A DNA stretch of 64,000 nt from Clostridiales bacterium 1_7_47FAA (GTDB lineage: Bacteria > Bacillota > Clostridia > Lachnospirales > Lachnospiraceae). Where the stretch lies: positions 1,506,973 to 1,570,972 of the forward strand of contig DS990260.1 of assembly GCA_000155435.1 (NCBI GenBank), read 5' to 3'. The position numbers and the translations under genes are program-made. Positions 9,053-16,853 of this stretch are shown here, in pieces. The notes beneath the pieces are model-generated. The model saw only the letters and a program-made list of their open reading frames with translations, made no database searches and had not been told where the DNA came from. Numbering within the stretch: position 1 is the stretch's first letter; every line of letters starts with the position of its first letter.

Positions 9053-9826
9053 CTACAATGTCTCGTCCGTATTATCCAGTATTTCCTTTCTCAAGCGCAG
9101 GAATTCCGGGTCCACGTAGCTTCTGGGCCTGGGCAGGTCCACCGCATATTCCTTCTTAATGGTAGTAGGACAGTTGGTCAGCAGGATGATCCGGTCAGCC
9201 AGATAGACCGCCTCCTCGATGTTGTTGGTAACAAAGACAACCGTGCGTTTTTCCTTCTGCCAGATTTTTTCCAGTTCCTCCTCCATCATATAGCGCGTCT
9301 GGGCATCCAGATGTCCGAAAGGCTCATCCATGAGCATGACCTTGGGATCGTTACAGTAAGCCCTGGCAATCCCCACACGCTGGCGCATCCCCCCTGAGAG
9401 CTGGTTGGGAAAACTATTTTCAAAGCCCTGAAGTCCTACCAGGTCAATGAAATACTGGGCCCGCTCCCGCCTGGTCTTCTTGTCAATCCCCCGCGATTTT
9501 GGACCGAACTCCACATTGCCCATGACGGTGCAGAAGGGGAACAGCGCCGTGGTCTGATATACCACGCCACGGTCCGCGCCAGGCCCTTCCACCTTTTTAC
9601 CGTCCACGGTCACCGTGCCCTCCGTCACCAGCTCCAGGCCGGCAATCAGGTTAATCATGGTGGTCTTGCCGCACTGTCCCGGCCCGAACAGCACCACGAA
9701 TTCATTTTCCTTCACTTCCAGGCTTACATTATCCACCACTTCCTTCACGCGCCCCGCAGATTCAAACCGCTTCGTCACGCGGTCCAGGCTTATTACACTA
9801 TGTCCTAGACGTCCATTCTGTTCCAT
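9053..9826 (-). CDS. NitT/TauT-type ABC ATPase (first)
   Basis: A 257-residue importer ATPase with an intact signature LSGGMRQRVGIARAY and Walker B VMLMDEPFGHLD. Walker A is GPGQCGKTT, acceptable to the GxxxxGKT pattern although GPSGCGKST is usual. The ATG at 9826 has AGGAGG 8 bases upstream and overlaps the end of the upstream permease gene by 22 bases, the coupling expected in an operon. The open frame extends upstream but only as a shadow of the permease. It probably pairs with the ATPase encoded next. Confidence 0.93.
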   Translation of the reverse strand: MEQNGRLGHSVISLDRVTKRFESAGRVKEVVDNVSLEVKENEFVVLFGPGQCGKTTMINLIAGLELVTEGTVTVDGKKVEGPGADRGVVYQTTALFPFCTVMGNVEFGPKSRGIDKKTRRERAQYFIDLVGLQGFENSFPNQLSGGMRQRVGIARAYCNDPKVMLMDEPFGHLDAQTRYMMEEELEKIWQKEKRTVVFVTNNIEEAVYLADRIILLTNCPTTIKKEYAVDLPRPRSYVDPEFLRLRKEILDNTDETL

Positions 9827-10593
9827 GAACAAAGCCTCCTTTCCGCCGCCCGCATAAGGGTGGCCAGTACCAGGCCCACCACCCCGATCACAACCATTCC
9901 CACCAGGACCAGGGGAATGTTGATGGTATCGCTGCCCCTGAGGATGATCCAGCCGCAGCCTTCCTGGGCGCCCACCATCTCCGCTGCCAGAACCGCCATC
10001 CACGCAGTGGACAAAGCCACCTGCATGCCTGCGAATATCTGAGGAAGGCTGGAGGGAAGGATGACCCTCAGGAAAATATCCCTGTCGCTGGTTCCCAGCA
10101 TCCTGGCACAGCCGATCAGGGTGGGGTCCACGCGCTGGGCCCCGGTATATGCATTCAGGGTAATGTTCGTAAAGGAACCGATAAAGATGATGGCGTATTT
10201 GGGCAGTTCACCGACCCCGAACCACAGGATGACCAGGGGAATCCAGGCAATGGGGGGTATGGGACGTATCAACTCAAACAATGGCTTGATGATTGCTTCC
10301 GCATAACGGGAGGTTCCCATGGATAAACCCACCACAATGCCGCTTACCGCTGCCACCGTATATCCCACCAGCACCCGCCTCAGGCTGTAATACAGATGCC
10401 CGTAGATGGTATAACGGCCAATCGGCTCAAAAAAGGACGTGAACAGCAGGCGGATGACCTGAACCGGACCAGGGGTCGTCTCCCCTGCAGCGGTAAAGGT
10501 AGTGATGAAAGCCCAGGCCAGGAAAAAGGAGGCGATTGCCAGGGCGGCGTAAACCGATTTTTCCGCTTTTTCAGAAACACTCATTTTCCTCAT
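9805..10593 (-). CDS. NitT/TauT-type ABC permease (second)
   Basis: A 262-residue inner-membrane permease of the SsuC/TauC family with about six hydrophobic segments. The EAA-type coupling loop is visible in GCARMLGTSDRDIFLRVILP. The ATG at 10593 has GGGAGG upstream and overlaps the stop of the previous permease gene (ATGA overlap). Two different permeases in one operon imply a heterodimeric channel. The conserved stretch RPIPPIAWIPLVILWFG resembles that of its partner (RPVPTIAWIPLMILWFG). Confidence 0.92.
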   Translation of the reverse strand: MRKMSVSEKAEKSVYAALAIASFFLAWAFITTFTAAGETTPGPVQVIRLLFTSFFEPIGRYTIYGHLYYSLRRVLVGYTVAAVSGIVVGLSMGTSRYAEAIIKPLFELIRPIPPIAWIPLVILWFGVGELPKYAIIFIGSFTNITLNAYTGAQRVDPTLIGCARMLGTSDRDIFLRVILPSSLPQIFAGMQVALSTAWMAVLAAEMVGAQEGCGWIILRGSDTINIPLVLVGMVVIGVVGLVLATLMRAAERRLCSWNRMDV

Positions 10594-11393
10594 GACTTCT
10601 TTCCTCCCTTCACCATGTGGTCCTCCATTTTCGTCAGTACCACGGCAAAGATGGTGCCGATAAAGCCGATGGTCAGCATGCCCACGATAATCAGGTCGGC
10701 CCTTGCAAGGGAACGATTCAGCTGTATCATATAGCCCAGTCCCTTGTTGGCTGCCAGCATCTCAGCCGCGCACAGGGTGGTCCAGGCAGCCTGCAGGGAT
10801 ATCCTGAGCCCGGTGAAAATCAGGGGCATGGCAGTTGGGATTGCCACGGTAAACAGCATCTTGGTACGGGATGCGCCAAAGGTCTGGGCCACCCACAGAT
10901 GCACCGGCTTGGTCTGCTTGATTCCGGCATAAGAGTTAATAACACACGGGATGAATGCAGACACAAAGATAATGGCGGCCTTTGCCCCCAGGCCAATGCC
11001 AAACCATAGGATCATCAGTGGAATCCAGGCAATGGTGGGCACCGGGCGCACCAGGTCAAACAGAGGCGTAACGAATAAATCAATCCGCTTGAACCATGCC
11101 ATGCAGATACCCAGCGGGATCCCAATCACCGCGCCCAGCACATACCCGCTCAGCGCCACCTTAAGGCTGGCCAGGATATGCTGGAACAGGGTGCCGCTGT
11201 CCGGCGCCTTGTGGTTCAATTTATATATAAATGCTTCCAGCACCTGTACAGGACTTGGAAGGCTGTAATCCGGCATCAGATGCAGGACCGCGGTCGCCAG
11301 ATACCAGATCCCGAAAAACATCACCAGGGAACATACGGAGATTGCGGCAAACTTACGTCTGTCATGCAGCTGTTTCTTCTCTAATTCTGTCAC
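10590..11393 (-). CDS. NitT/TauT-type ABC permease (first)
   Basis: A 267-residue permease related to the one encoded next. It shows about six membrane segments and the coupling loop VAQTFGASRTKMLFTVAIP. I chose the GTG at 11393, which has a GGTGGG site 6 bases upstream. A TTG 13 codons earlier would lie inside the 11418-11439 hairpin and lacks a ribosome site. It ends in a 4-base overlap with the next permease gene. Confidence 0.9.
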   Translation of the reverse strand: MTELEKKQLHDRRKFAAISVCSLVMFFGIWYLATAVLHLMPDYSLPSPVQVLEAFIYKLNHKAPDSGTLFQHILASLKVALSGYVLGAVIGIPLGICMAWFKRIDLFVTPLFDLVRPVPTIAWIPLMILWFGIGLGAKAAIIFVSAFIPCVINSYAGIKQTKPVHLWVAQTFGASRTKMLFTVAIPTAMPLIFTGLRISLQAAWTTLCAAEMLAANKGLGYMIQLNRSLARADLIIVGMLTIGFIGTIFAVVLTKMEDHMVKGGKKS

Positions 11394-11417
11394 GTCTAAC
11401 CCACCTTTCAATAATTG

Positions 11418-11439
11418 AGGGCGCTGTTTCAAGCGCCCT
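11418..11439 (-). other. Intra-operon stem-loop after the binding protein
   Basis: A perfect 8-bp stem AGGGCGCT/AGCGCCCT with a 6-base loop lies 22 bases past the stop of the binding-protein gene and 24 before the first permease. There is no U tract, so it is more likely an mRNA-stabilising or partial-termination element, which would give more binding protein than membrane subunits. Confidence 0.5.
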
Positions 11440-11461
11440 TATGATCCGTATGGTCTTATAA

Positions 11462-12574
11462 TCAGTAACCCAGAGCTTCCTTAACAATGGTATCGTCCAC
11501 ATGTTTTGCAATATCCGGGAACCTGGATTCCTCCAGCAGTTCCTGGGATACCCAGAATTCTCCTGTTATCTGGACAGAATCGCCGATTGTTATGGTCTTT
11601 GCCTCCTCAGAGGTCACAAATGGACGTGTCTCAATTTCTGTTTTACAGGCTTCCAGGGAAGATTCCGACCCATTTTCCGTGTACCAGTCAAGAAGCAGCT
11701 GGGCCGCCATGTCCGGGTCGGCCTGCAGTGCGTCGGTGGCCTCAAAAAATGCTTTCACATAATTCACAAGCACATCCCTCTTGTCCGTAAATGCCTTATT
11801 GCTGACAATGATGGAATCAAACTGGGGCACTCCCAGGTTGGTCAGGCTGGAGGTAATGACCATCCCCTCCCCCTCTGCCTGATAGGAAGTGGGCGGATTC
11901 AGGGCAGCCACATCGCAGTTGCCTGTCATGAGAGCCTGGTATGCGGACGGGAAATCCATATGTACAATCTCCACATCCTCAGTGGTAAGTCCCAGCTTCT
12001 CAAGCCATTTAATCACGTTCAGATGGGAAATGGTTCCTGTATTGGTGGCAATGACCGCGCCTTTAAGTGTTTCGGCATCACCGTATACATCCGGGTAGGA
12101 TGGGTTATTGCCCTTGACCTTTGCAATGGGTGAATCCGGCTTGCACAGTGTATAAAGCCCGCCCTCTGAATGTCCGATATCAGCAATACAGTATGCCCCG
12201 TAGATGGCCAGGGAATTGACCGCGGCCGCGCTCAGGGTCCCCACCTCCCACTGGTCGGCTGCCAGGGCCTCGTTCATGGCCCCGCCGTTGGCAAAGTAAA
12301 CTGTCTCAATCTTAAAACCATTCTTGGTATCCAGCCCCTGGTCTATCATATACTTGATCGGGATACTGTTTAAGAAGGGCATGACCGCCACCTTCAGCAC
12401 AGGCAGGTCCTCCGTATCCGGAGCAGCCTGGGTTCCGGCCTCCTTCGTATCCCCGGAAGCCTCCGTGGCCTTGGTTGGGGCCGGTGTTGCCTCCACGGGT
12501 TTTGGCGCACATCCTGCCAGTGTGCCTGCCAGCATTGCAGCCGCCATTACTATGCTTATCCATCTTTTCTTCAT
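11462..12574 (-). CDS. NitT/TauT-type substrate-binding lipoprotein
   Basis: A 370-residue lipoprotein. The signal peptide ends in the lipobox LAGC at about residue 22, followed by a Pro/Thr/Ala-rich linker. The mature part resembles the NMT1/SsuA family (VAVMPFLNSIPIKYMIDQGL near the start; ATNTGTISHLNVIKWLEKLG in the middle). It would capture the substrate at the outer face of the membrane and deliver it to the two permeases encoded next. The ATG at 12574 has GGGAGG about 9 bases upstream; upstream in-frame starts lack that. It is the first gene of the importer/sulfatase operon. Bases 12575-12812 upstream are A/T-rich with no sigma-A promoter that I trust, which would fit activator-dependent expression. 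Confidence 0.92.
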   Translation of the reverse strand: MKKRWISIVMAAAMLAGTLAGCAPKPVEATPAPTKATEASGDTKEAGTQAAPDTEDLPVLKVAVMPFLNSIPIKYMIDQGLDTKNGFKIETVYFANGGAMNEALAADQWEVGTLSAAAVNSLAIYGAYCIADIGHSEGGLYTLCKPDSPIAKVKGNNPSYPDVYGDAETLKGAVIATNTGTISHLNVIKWLEKLGLTTEDVEIVHMDFPSAYQALMTGNCDVAALNPPTSYQAEGEGMVITSSLTNLGVPQFDSIIVSNKAFTDKRDVLVNYVKAFFEATDALQADPDMAAQLLLDWYTENGSESSLEACKTEIETRPFVTSEEAKTITIGDSVQITGEFWVSQELLEESRFPDIAKHVDDTIVKEALGY

Positions 12575-12812
12575 TACGCATAACCTCCCTTTCATACGCA
12601 GACATGAACCTGCATGCTGCATGTTGTCATGTTTCATTTGATGGGATAATCATACTAAATTCCTGGAAAACCGTATATCTGTTTTCTTATGGTTTTTTTG
12701 AAATTTTTGTCCTGTTGGATTTTTTATGTGAGGATGTTTTGAATTTTTGATATTATTTTAGATTTTTTAGACTGGTTTCAGGCTGGAACGGAATCAGGTG
12801 TTTTGCATAAAT

Positions 12813-12844
12813 GAAATCCCGTGTACTGGCATACACGGGATTTC
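12813..12844 (-). terminator. Terminator downstream of the OmpR-type regulator
   Basis: A 13-bp perfect stem GAAATCCCGTGTA with its complement and a 6-base loop lies about 75 bases past the stop of the response-regulator gene. The flank TTTCGCTTTGTG on the plus side is identical to the one after the 107-137 terminator. Confidence 0.75.
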
Positions 12845-12918
12845 GCTTTGTGACCACATGGACACATATAACTTCCTAGATAAAATTATTTCACATCAAA
12901 ATTCATGTAATGTCAACA

Positions 12919-13608
12919 TCACACCTTAAACCGGTACCCAACCCCCCAGATAGTCTCAATATATTGGGGCTTGGCCGTGTTAAATTCAATCTTCTCCCGT
13001 ATCTTCTTGATATGCACCGTTACAGTAGCAATATCACCAATGGATTCCATATCCCAGATCTTACTGAACAGTTCTTCCTTGGTAAACACATGGTTCGGAT
13101 TCTGGGCCAGGAAGGTGAGCAGGTCAAATTCCTTGGTGGTAAATGTCTTCTCCTCCCCATTAATCCATACGCGGCGTGCCGTCTTATCAATCTTCAGTCC
13201 ACGGATCTCGATGATTTCATTGGAAGGCTGGCCGCTGCCGATCAGCCGCTCATATCGGGCCATGTGGGCCTTTACCCTGGCCACCATCTCGCTGGGGCTG
13301 AATGGTTTGGTGATGTAATCGTCCGCCCCAAGCCCTAAGCCGCGGATTTTATCGATATCCTCTTTTTTAGCCGAAACCATGATGATGGGGGTGTTCTTAA
13401 CCTCCCTTACTTTCTTGCAGATTTCAAATCCATCTGTTCCGGGAAGCATCAGGTCCAGGATCAGCAGGTCATAGTCTTCCTTTAAAGCCTTATCAAGGCC
13501 CTCTGTCCCGTCATTCTCAATCTCTACTTCAAAACCGGACAGTTCCAGATAATCCTTCTCCAGCTCTGCTATGCTCTCCTCATCTTCCACTATCAGTATC
13601 TTGCTCAT
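12919..13608 (-). CDS. OmpR-family response regulator
   Basis: A 229-residue regulator. The receiver domain has the acidic pair in VEDEESI, the phospho-acceptor Asp in LLILDLMLPGTDG (about 53) and the Lys in DYITKPFSP. The C-terminal winged helix ends with the typical IETIWGVGYRFKV. It overlaps the end of the kinase gene by 29 bases, so the two are translated together. The targets are unknown; the palindrome at 15153-15178 in front of the pair and of pssA is a candidate site. Confidence 0.95.
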   Translation of the reverse strand: MSKILIVEDEESIAELEKDYLELSGFEVEIENDGTEGLDKALKEDYDLLILDLMLPGTDGFEICKKVREVKNTPIIMVSAKKEDIDKIRGLGLGADDYITKPFSPSEMVARVKAHMARYERLIGSGQPSNEIIEIRGLKIDKTARRVWINGEEKTFTTKEFDLLTFLAQNPNHVFTKEELFSKIWDMESIGDIATVTVHIKKIREKIEFNTAKPQYIETIWGVGYRFKV

Positions 13609-15100
13609 CCTGTATAACCTCCTGATATTTTCTTAGGACAAAGTGGATCTCCGTTCCAATCCCTTCCTTGCTGGTAGCCCATATACGGCCTCCGTGGTCC
13701 TCTATGATCTTGCGCACGATGGACAGTCCGATACCGCTTCCGCCCTGGGATGAATTCCGGGAAGAATCCGTGCGGTAAAACCGGTCAAATATATTAGGAA
13801 GGTCTTTTGCCGCAATGCCCTTCCCGTTGTCCTCAATCTCCACCTGGATGAAATCACCCACATCCTTTATCCGGATATTGATAATACCCTTTTTCTTATC
13901 CAGGTATTTGACCGAATTGCTGATGATGTTGTTGATGACCCGCTTCATCTGTTCCGCGTCAGCAATCACCACGATATCCTCATCCACGTAATTGAAGTAG
14001 CCCAGTTCAATCCCCCTGGCCTCCATATCCACTCCCACTTCCTCGACGCAGTCCCTGAAATACTGGGCCACATTGATTTTGGTAAATGCATATGGAATCT
14101 TGTTGGTATCAATCTTGGAATAAAAGGTAAGCTCATCAATCAGTCTGTCCATGTCATTAGCCTTATTGTAAATGGTACGGATATATTTGTCCAGTCTTTC
14201 CGGTGAAGAGGCAACGCCGTCCATGATTCCCTCCACGTAACCCTTGATGGCCGTTATGGGTGTCTTCAGGTCATGGGATATGTTGCTGATCAGCTCCTTG
14301 TTCTCCTTATCATCCTGTATCTTCTCATCCGCATTCTCCCGGAGCCTGATGCGCATCTCTTCAAAATCCTGGCACAGCTGCCCTATCTCATCGTCCGCAT
14401 CCACATCCAGGGTAAAGTCCAGGTTGCCGTCCCGTATCTTCTTGGTGGCCTCCTGCAGTTTGTTAAGCGGGCTTAAGATAGAACGGTAAACCCAGAGTGT
14501 AAGGGCGATACCCGCTATCATCAGTATCATGGCCCCAAGTATCAGCATCTCGCGGAGCATTGACTTTACTTCCGGAACCAGGTCGTCCACGTTGGAAATG
14601 ATGAATGCGGTGCCGGCTTCCCCATCCGGAAACGTAAAATCCATCTGCTTAATCAGGTGCTGGCTTTCGCCGTCCAGATAGATACCGCCTTCCAAATCGC
14701 CCTTCATGGCGCCAAAATGAGGGAGCTGGGCACAAAGCGCCTCATCCTCCTTGATATTATCATCCCCACAATAGATGATTGCATCCCCTTTCAGGACCAT
14801 CAGGAATGCATAGTGGCTTTTCAGTTCCGCATTAATGGAATCCAGGTAGTCCTTATCGCTGTACTTCCCTGGATTCTTATCCAGTGACTTGCGGATATCC
14901 TCCTGGGAACGCTTTGTAAGCCGGTTGAATATCTGCATGGAATTGCCGGAGAAGAAATCCACCGGCTCCGTCAGCTCATATTCCTTGATAAATGATTTGG
15001 CCTGATAATTGCTAAGCACCATGGCCATCAGACAAAACAGCATCATGGGTACAATGGTAATAGTCAGAAATGCTACTGCAAGACGGGTCTTTAATTTCAT
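13580..15100 (-). CDS. HAMP-containing sensor histidine kinase
   Basis: A 506-residue two-helix membrane kinase. A first membrane helix lies near 6-30, an extracellular region of about 150 residues follows, and a second helix is near 183-207. A HAMP segment precedes HisKA with the acceptor His in NISHDLKTPITAIKGY. The ATPase domain has the N box NIISNSVKYL, then DNGKGI, FDRFYRTD and GSGIGLSIVRKI. I chose the ATG at 15100, where GGAGG lies 9 bases upstream; the ATG 3 codons earlier touches the ribosome site. It is divergent from pssA across a 230-base intergenic region. Confidence 0.93.
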   Translation of the reverse strand: MKLKTRLAVAFLTITIVPMMLFCLMAMVLSNYQAKSFIKEYELTEPVDFFSGNSMQIFNRLTKRSQEDIRKSLDKNPGKYSDKDYLDSINAELKSHYAFLMVLKGDAIIYCGDDNIKEDEALCAQLPHFGAMKGDLEGGIYLDGESQHLIKQMDFTFPDGEAGTAFIISNVDDLVPEVKSMLREMLILGAMILMIAGIALTLWVYRSILSPLNKLQEATKKIRDGNLDFTLDVDADDEIGQLCQDFEEMRIRLRENADEKIQDDKENKELISNISHDLKTPITAIKGYVEGIMDGVASSPERLDKYIRTIYNKANDMDRLIDELTFYSKIDTNKIPYAFTKINVAQYFRDCVEEVGVDMEARGIELGYFNYVDEDIVVIADAEQMKRVINNIISNSVKYLDKKKGIINIRIKDVGDFIQVEIEDNGKGIAAKDLPNIFDRFYRTDSSRNSSQGGSGIGLSIVRKIIEDHGGRIWATSKEGIGTEIHFVLRKYQEVIQDEQDTDSGR

Positions 15101-15152
15101 AAGTCCCATCCTCCTTCATTAACTTGCGGTATGACGCTGTACATAGAAAGAC

Positions 15153-15178
15153 ATACTGTCACCCGCTATTGACAGTAT
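15153..15178. promoter_or_regulatory. Perfect inverted repeat, candidate operator
   Basis: ATACTGTCA (15153-15161) and TGACAGTAT (15170-15178) are exact inverted copies separated by 8 bases. The right half covers the -35 element of the pssA promoter, and the site lies about 50 bases upstream of the kinase start, so a bound protein could control both directions. Confidence 0.55.
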
Positions 15179-15196
15179 ATCACAATTACTTATAAT
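15169..15196 (+). promoter_or_regulatory. Promoter P1 of pssA-psd
   Basis: TTGACA (15169-15174) and TATAAT (15191-15196) are separated by 16 bases, a near-consensus sigma-A promoter. A second candidate, TTGTTT (15245-15250) and TATAAT (15267-15272), also with 16 bases between, lies closer to pssA. Confidence 0.75.
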
Positions 15197-15328
15197 CGTT
15201 TATAAAACTATTATAAATTTTATTAATAACTCTCCCGTTTATCCTTGTTTCCTCGGCAATTTCTGATATAATAATACTATTGCCCATGAACAGACGGGCG
15301 AAAAAGCAGTAACGATTGGGGTTAAAAT

Positions 15329-15943
15329 ATGATTGGTTTTTACAGTTACACTGTGATTTTGACATACCTTGGGCTGGCATCCGCTGCCCTGGGCATGATG
15401 CTTACATTTAACGGTTTTGCCAGATATGCCTTGTTCTGCCTGGCATTCTCAGGACTGTGCGACATGTTCGACGGCAAAGTGGCCCGGACAAAGGCAGACC
15501 GCACTGAGGATGAGAAGCGTTTCGGCATTCAGATTGACTCCCTGTGTGATGTTGTCTGTTTTGGCGCATTTCCCATGATCCTGTGCTATTCCATGGGAAT
15601 GAGGGGGATTGCCGGAATCTGCATCCTGGTCTTTTATCTGACGGCAGGTGTCATCCGCCTTGCATTTTTCAATGTGATGGAGGAACGGCGCCAGGATGAG
15701 ACGGACGAGGCCCGCAAGTACTACCAGGGGCTTCCGATTACGTCCATTTCCATTATCCTGCCCTTATTCTGCACCCTGCGTCCCTTGCTTGGGCACCGTT
15801 TCCTGTCTGAGCTGCACATCTGCATCCTCACGGTGGGACTGCTGTTCATCATCAACTTCCAGCTTAAAAAGCCAGGCTGGAAAATGCTTACATTCCTGAT
15901 ATCCATCGTGGCGCTGGCACTGATTAAGATATACTTTTTCTAA
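15329..15943 (+). CDS. pssA: CDP-diacylglycerol-serine O-phosphatidyltransferase
   Basis: A 204-residue integral membrane enzyme that makes phosphatidylserine from CDP-diacylglycerol and serine. The CDP-alcohol phosphotransferase signature runs through DMFDGKVAR and, 14 residues later, FGIQIDSLCD, giving the DG..AR...G...D...D pattern with all four acidic residues. Several hydrophobic helices follow. The ATG at 15329 is preceded by a GGGG-containing site. It lies 20 bases upstream of psd, the next step of the pathway, so the pair makes phosphatidylethanolamine. Confidence 0.93.
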   Translation: MIGFYSYTVILTYLGLASAALGMMLTFNGFARYALFCLAFSGLCDMFDGKVARTKADRTEDEKRFGIQIDSLCDVVCFGAFPMILCYSMGMRGIAGICILVFYLTAGVIRLAFFNVMEERRQDETDEARKYYQGLPITSISIILPLFCTLRPLLGHRFLSELHICILTVGLLFIINFQLKKPGWKMLTFLISIVALALIKIYFF

Positions 15944-15963
15944 GGAAAGAAAGGTGTGATTGA

Positions 15964-16845
15964 ATGAAATACGCTGACAGAACCGGACGCATCCATGGCA
16001 GCGACACATTACAGGACAGATACCTGCGTCTTCTCTACGGCAGTCTCCCCGGACGTTTGCTTTTAAAGCCGCTGGTCCATCCAGCCATATCCAGAATCGG
16101 GGGCCGTCTGCTGGACTCTCCCCTGTCATCTGCCCTGATTGGGCCATTCATACGTTCCTGCGGTATTTCCGTAAGGGGATGTGAGATTCCGCCCGGAGGC
16201 TCCTACCGTTCCTTCAATGCTTTTTTCACGCGTTCCCTGAAGGAAGGCGCCAGGCCCTTTGATATGGATCCGGATGTGCTCTGCAGCCCCTGCGACGGGC
16301 TGGTAAGCGCATATCCCATCAGCCGGAACCGGCATTTTTCCATCAAGCACACGGACTATACCCTGGACCAGCTGTTAAAGGACCGCAAGCTGGCTTCCCG
16401 CTACACAGGCGGCACCGCCCTGGTGTTCCGTCTCACCGTGTCAGACTATCACCGCTATGCTTATATTGACGACGGAAAGCGCTCCTCCTACCGCAGGATT
16501 CCCGGCGTACTCCACACAGTGAATCCTTCCGCTGCCGCCAGCCGCCCCATCTATAAGGAAAATACACGTGAATACTCCCTGATTAAGTCCCAAAACTTCG
16601 GCACCGTGCTGATGATGGAGGTGGGCGCCATGATGGTCGGCAAAATCATGAACCACCATAAGGCCTACACCAGCCTGGATGTTTTCCGCGGACAGGAGAA
16701 GGGATACTTTGCCTTCGGCGGCTCCACTGTCATCCTGCTGTTTGAACCAGGCGCAATCCGTACCGACAGCGATATACTGAGGAATACGGCGCTTGACATA
16801 GAGACAAAAGTGCGGATGGGGGAACCTGTGGGCAGGCGCTCCTGA
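15964..16845 (+). CDS. psd: Phosphatidylserine decarboxylase
   Basis: A 293-residue enzyme that converts phosphatidylserine to phosphatidylethanolamine at the membrane. The self-cleavage site is visible in FAFGGSTVILLF near residue 260: the GGST serine becomes the pyruvoyl group on the small C-terminal alpha chain. The upstream FRLTVSDYHRYAYIDDG holds the conserved His. The start has GAAAGAAAGG upstream. It is the second gene of the pssA-psd operon and converges on the leucine-rich-repeat gene, whose stop is only 8 bases away, so no separate terminator fits between them. Confidence 0.93.
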   Translation: MKYADRTGRIHGSDTLQDRYLRLLYGSLPGRLLLKPLVHPAISRIGGRLLDSPLSSALIGPFIRSCGISVRGCEIPPGGSYRSFNAFFTRSLKEGARPFDMDPDVLCSPCDGLVSAYPISRNRHFSIKHTDYTLDQLLKDRKLASRYTGGTALVFRLTVSDYHRYAYIDDGKRSSYRRIPGVLHTVNPSAAASRPIYKENTREYSLIKSQNFGTVLMMEVGAMMVGKIMNHHKAYTSLDVFRGQEKGYFAFGGSTVILLFEPGAIRTDSDILRNTALDIETKVRMGEPVGRRS

Positions 16846-16853
16846 TTCCCCTC

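Noticed and set aside
9827-10003. N-terminal extension of the first ABC ATPase
   Set aside because: Gly/Pro-rich translation is the shadow of the permease gene, and AGGAGG marks the ATG at 9826.
15186-15380. 64-codon minus-strand frame over the pssA promoter region
   Set aside because: It overlaps two plus-strand promoters and the pssA start and has no ribosome site.
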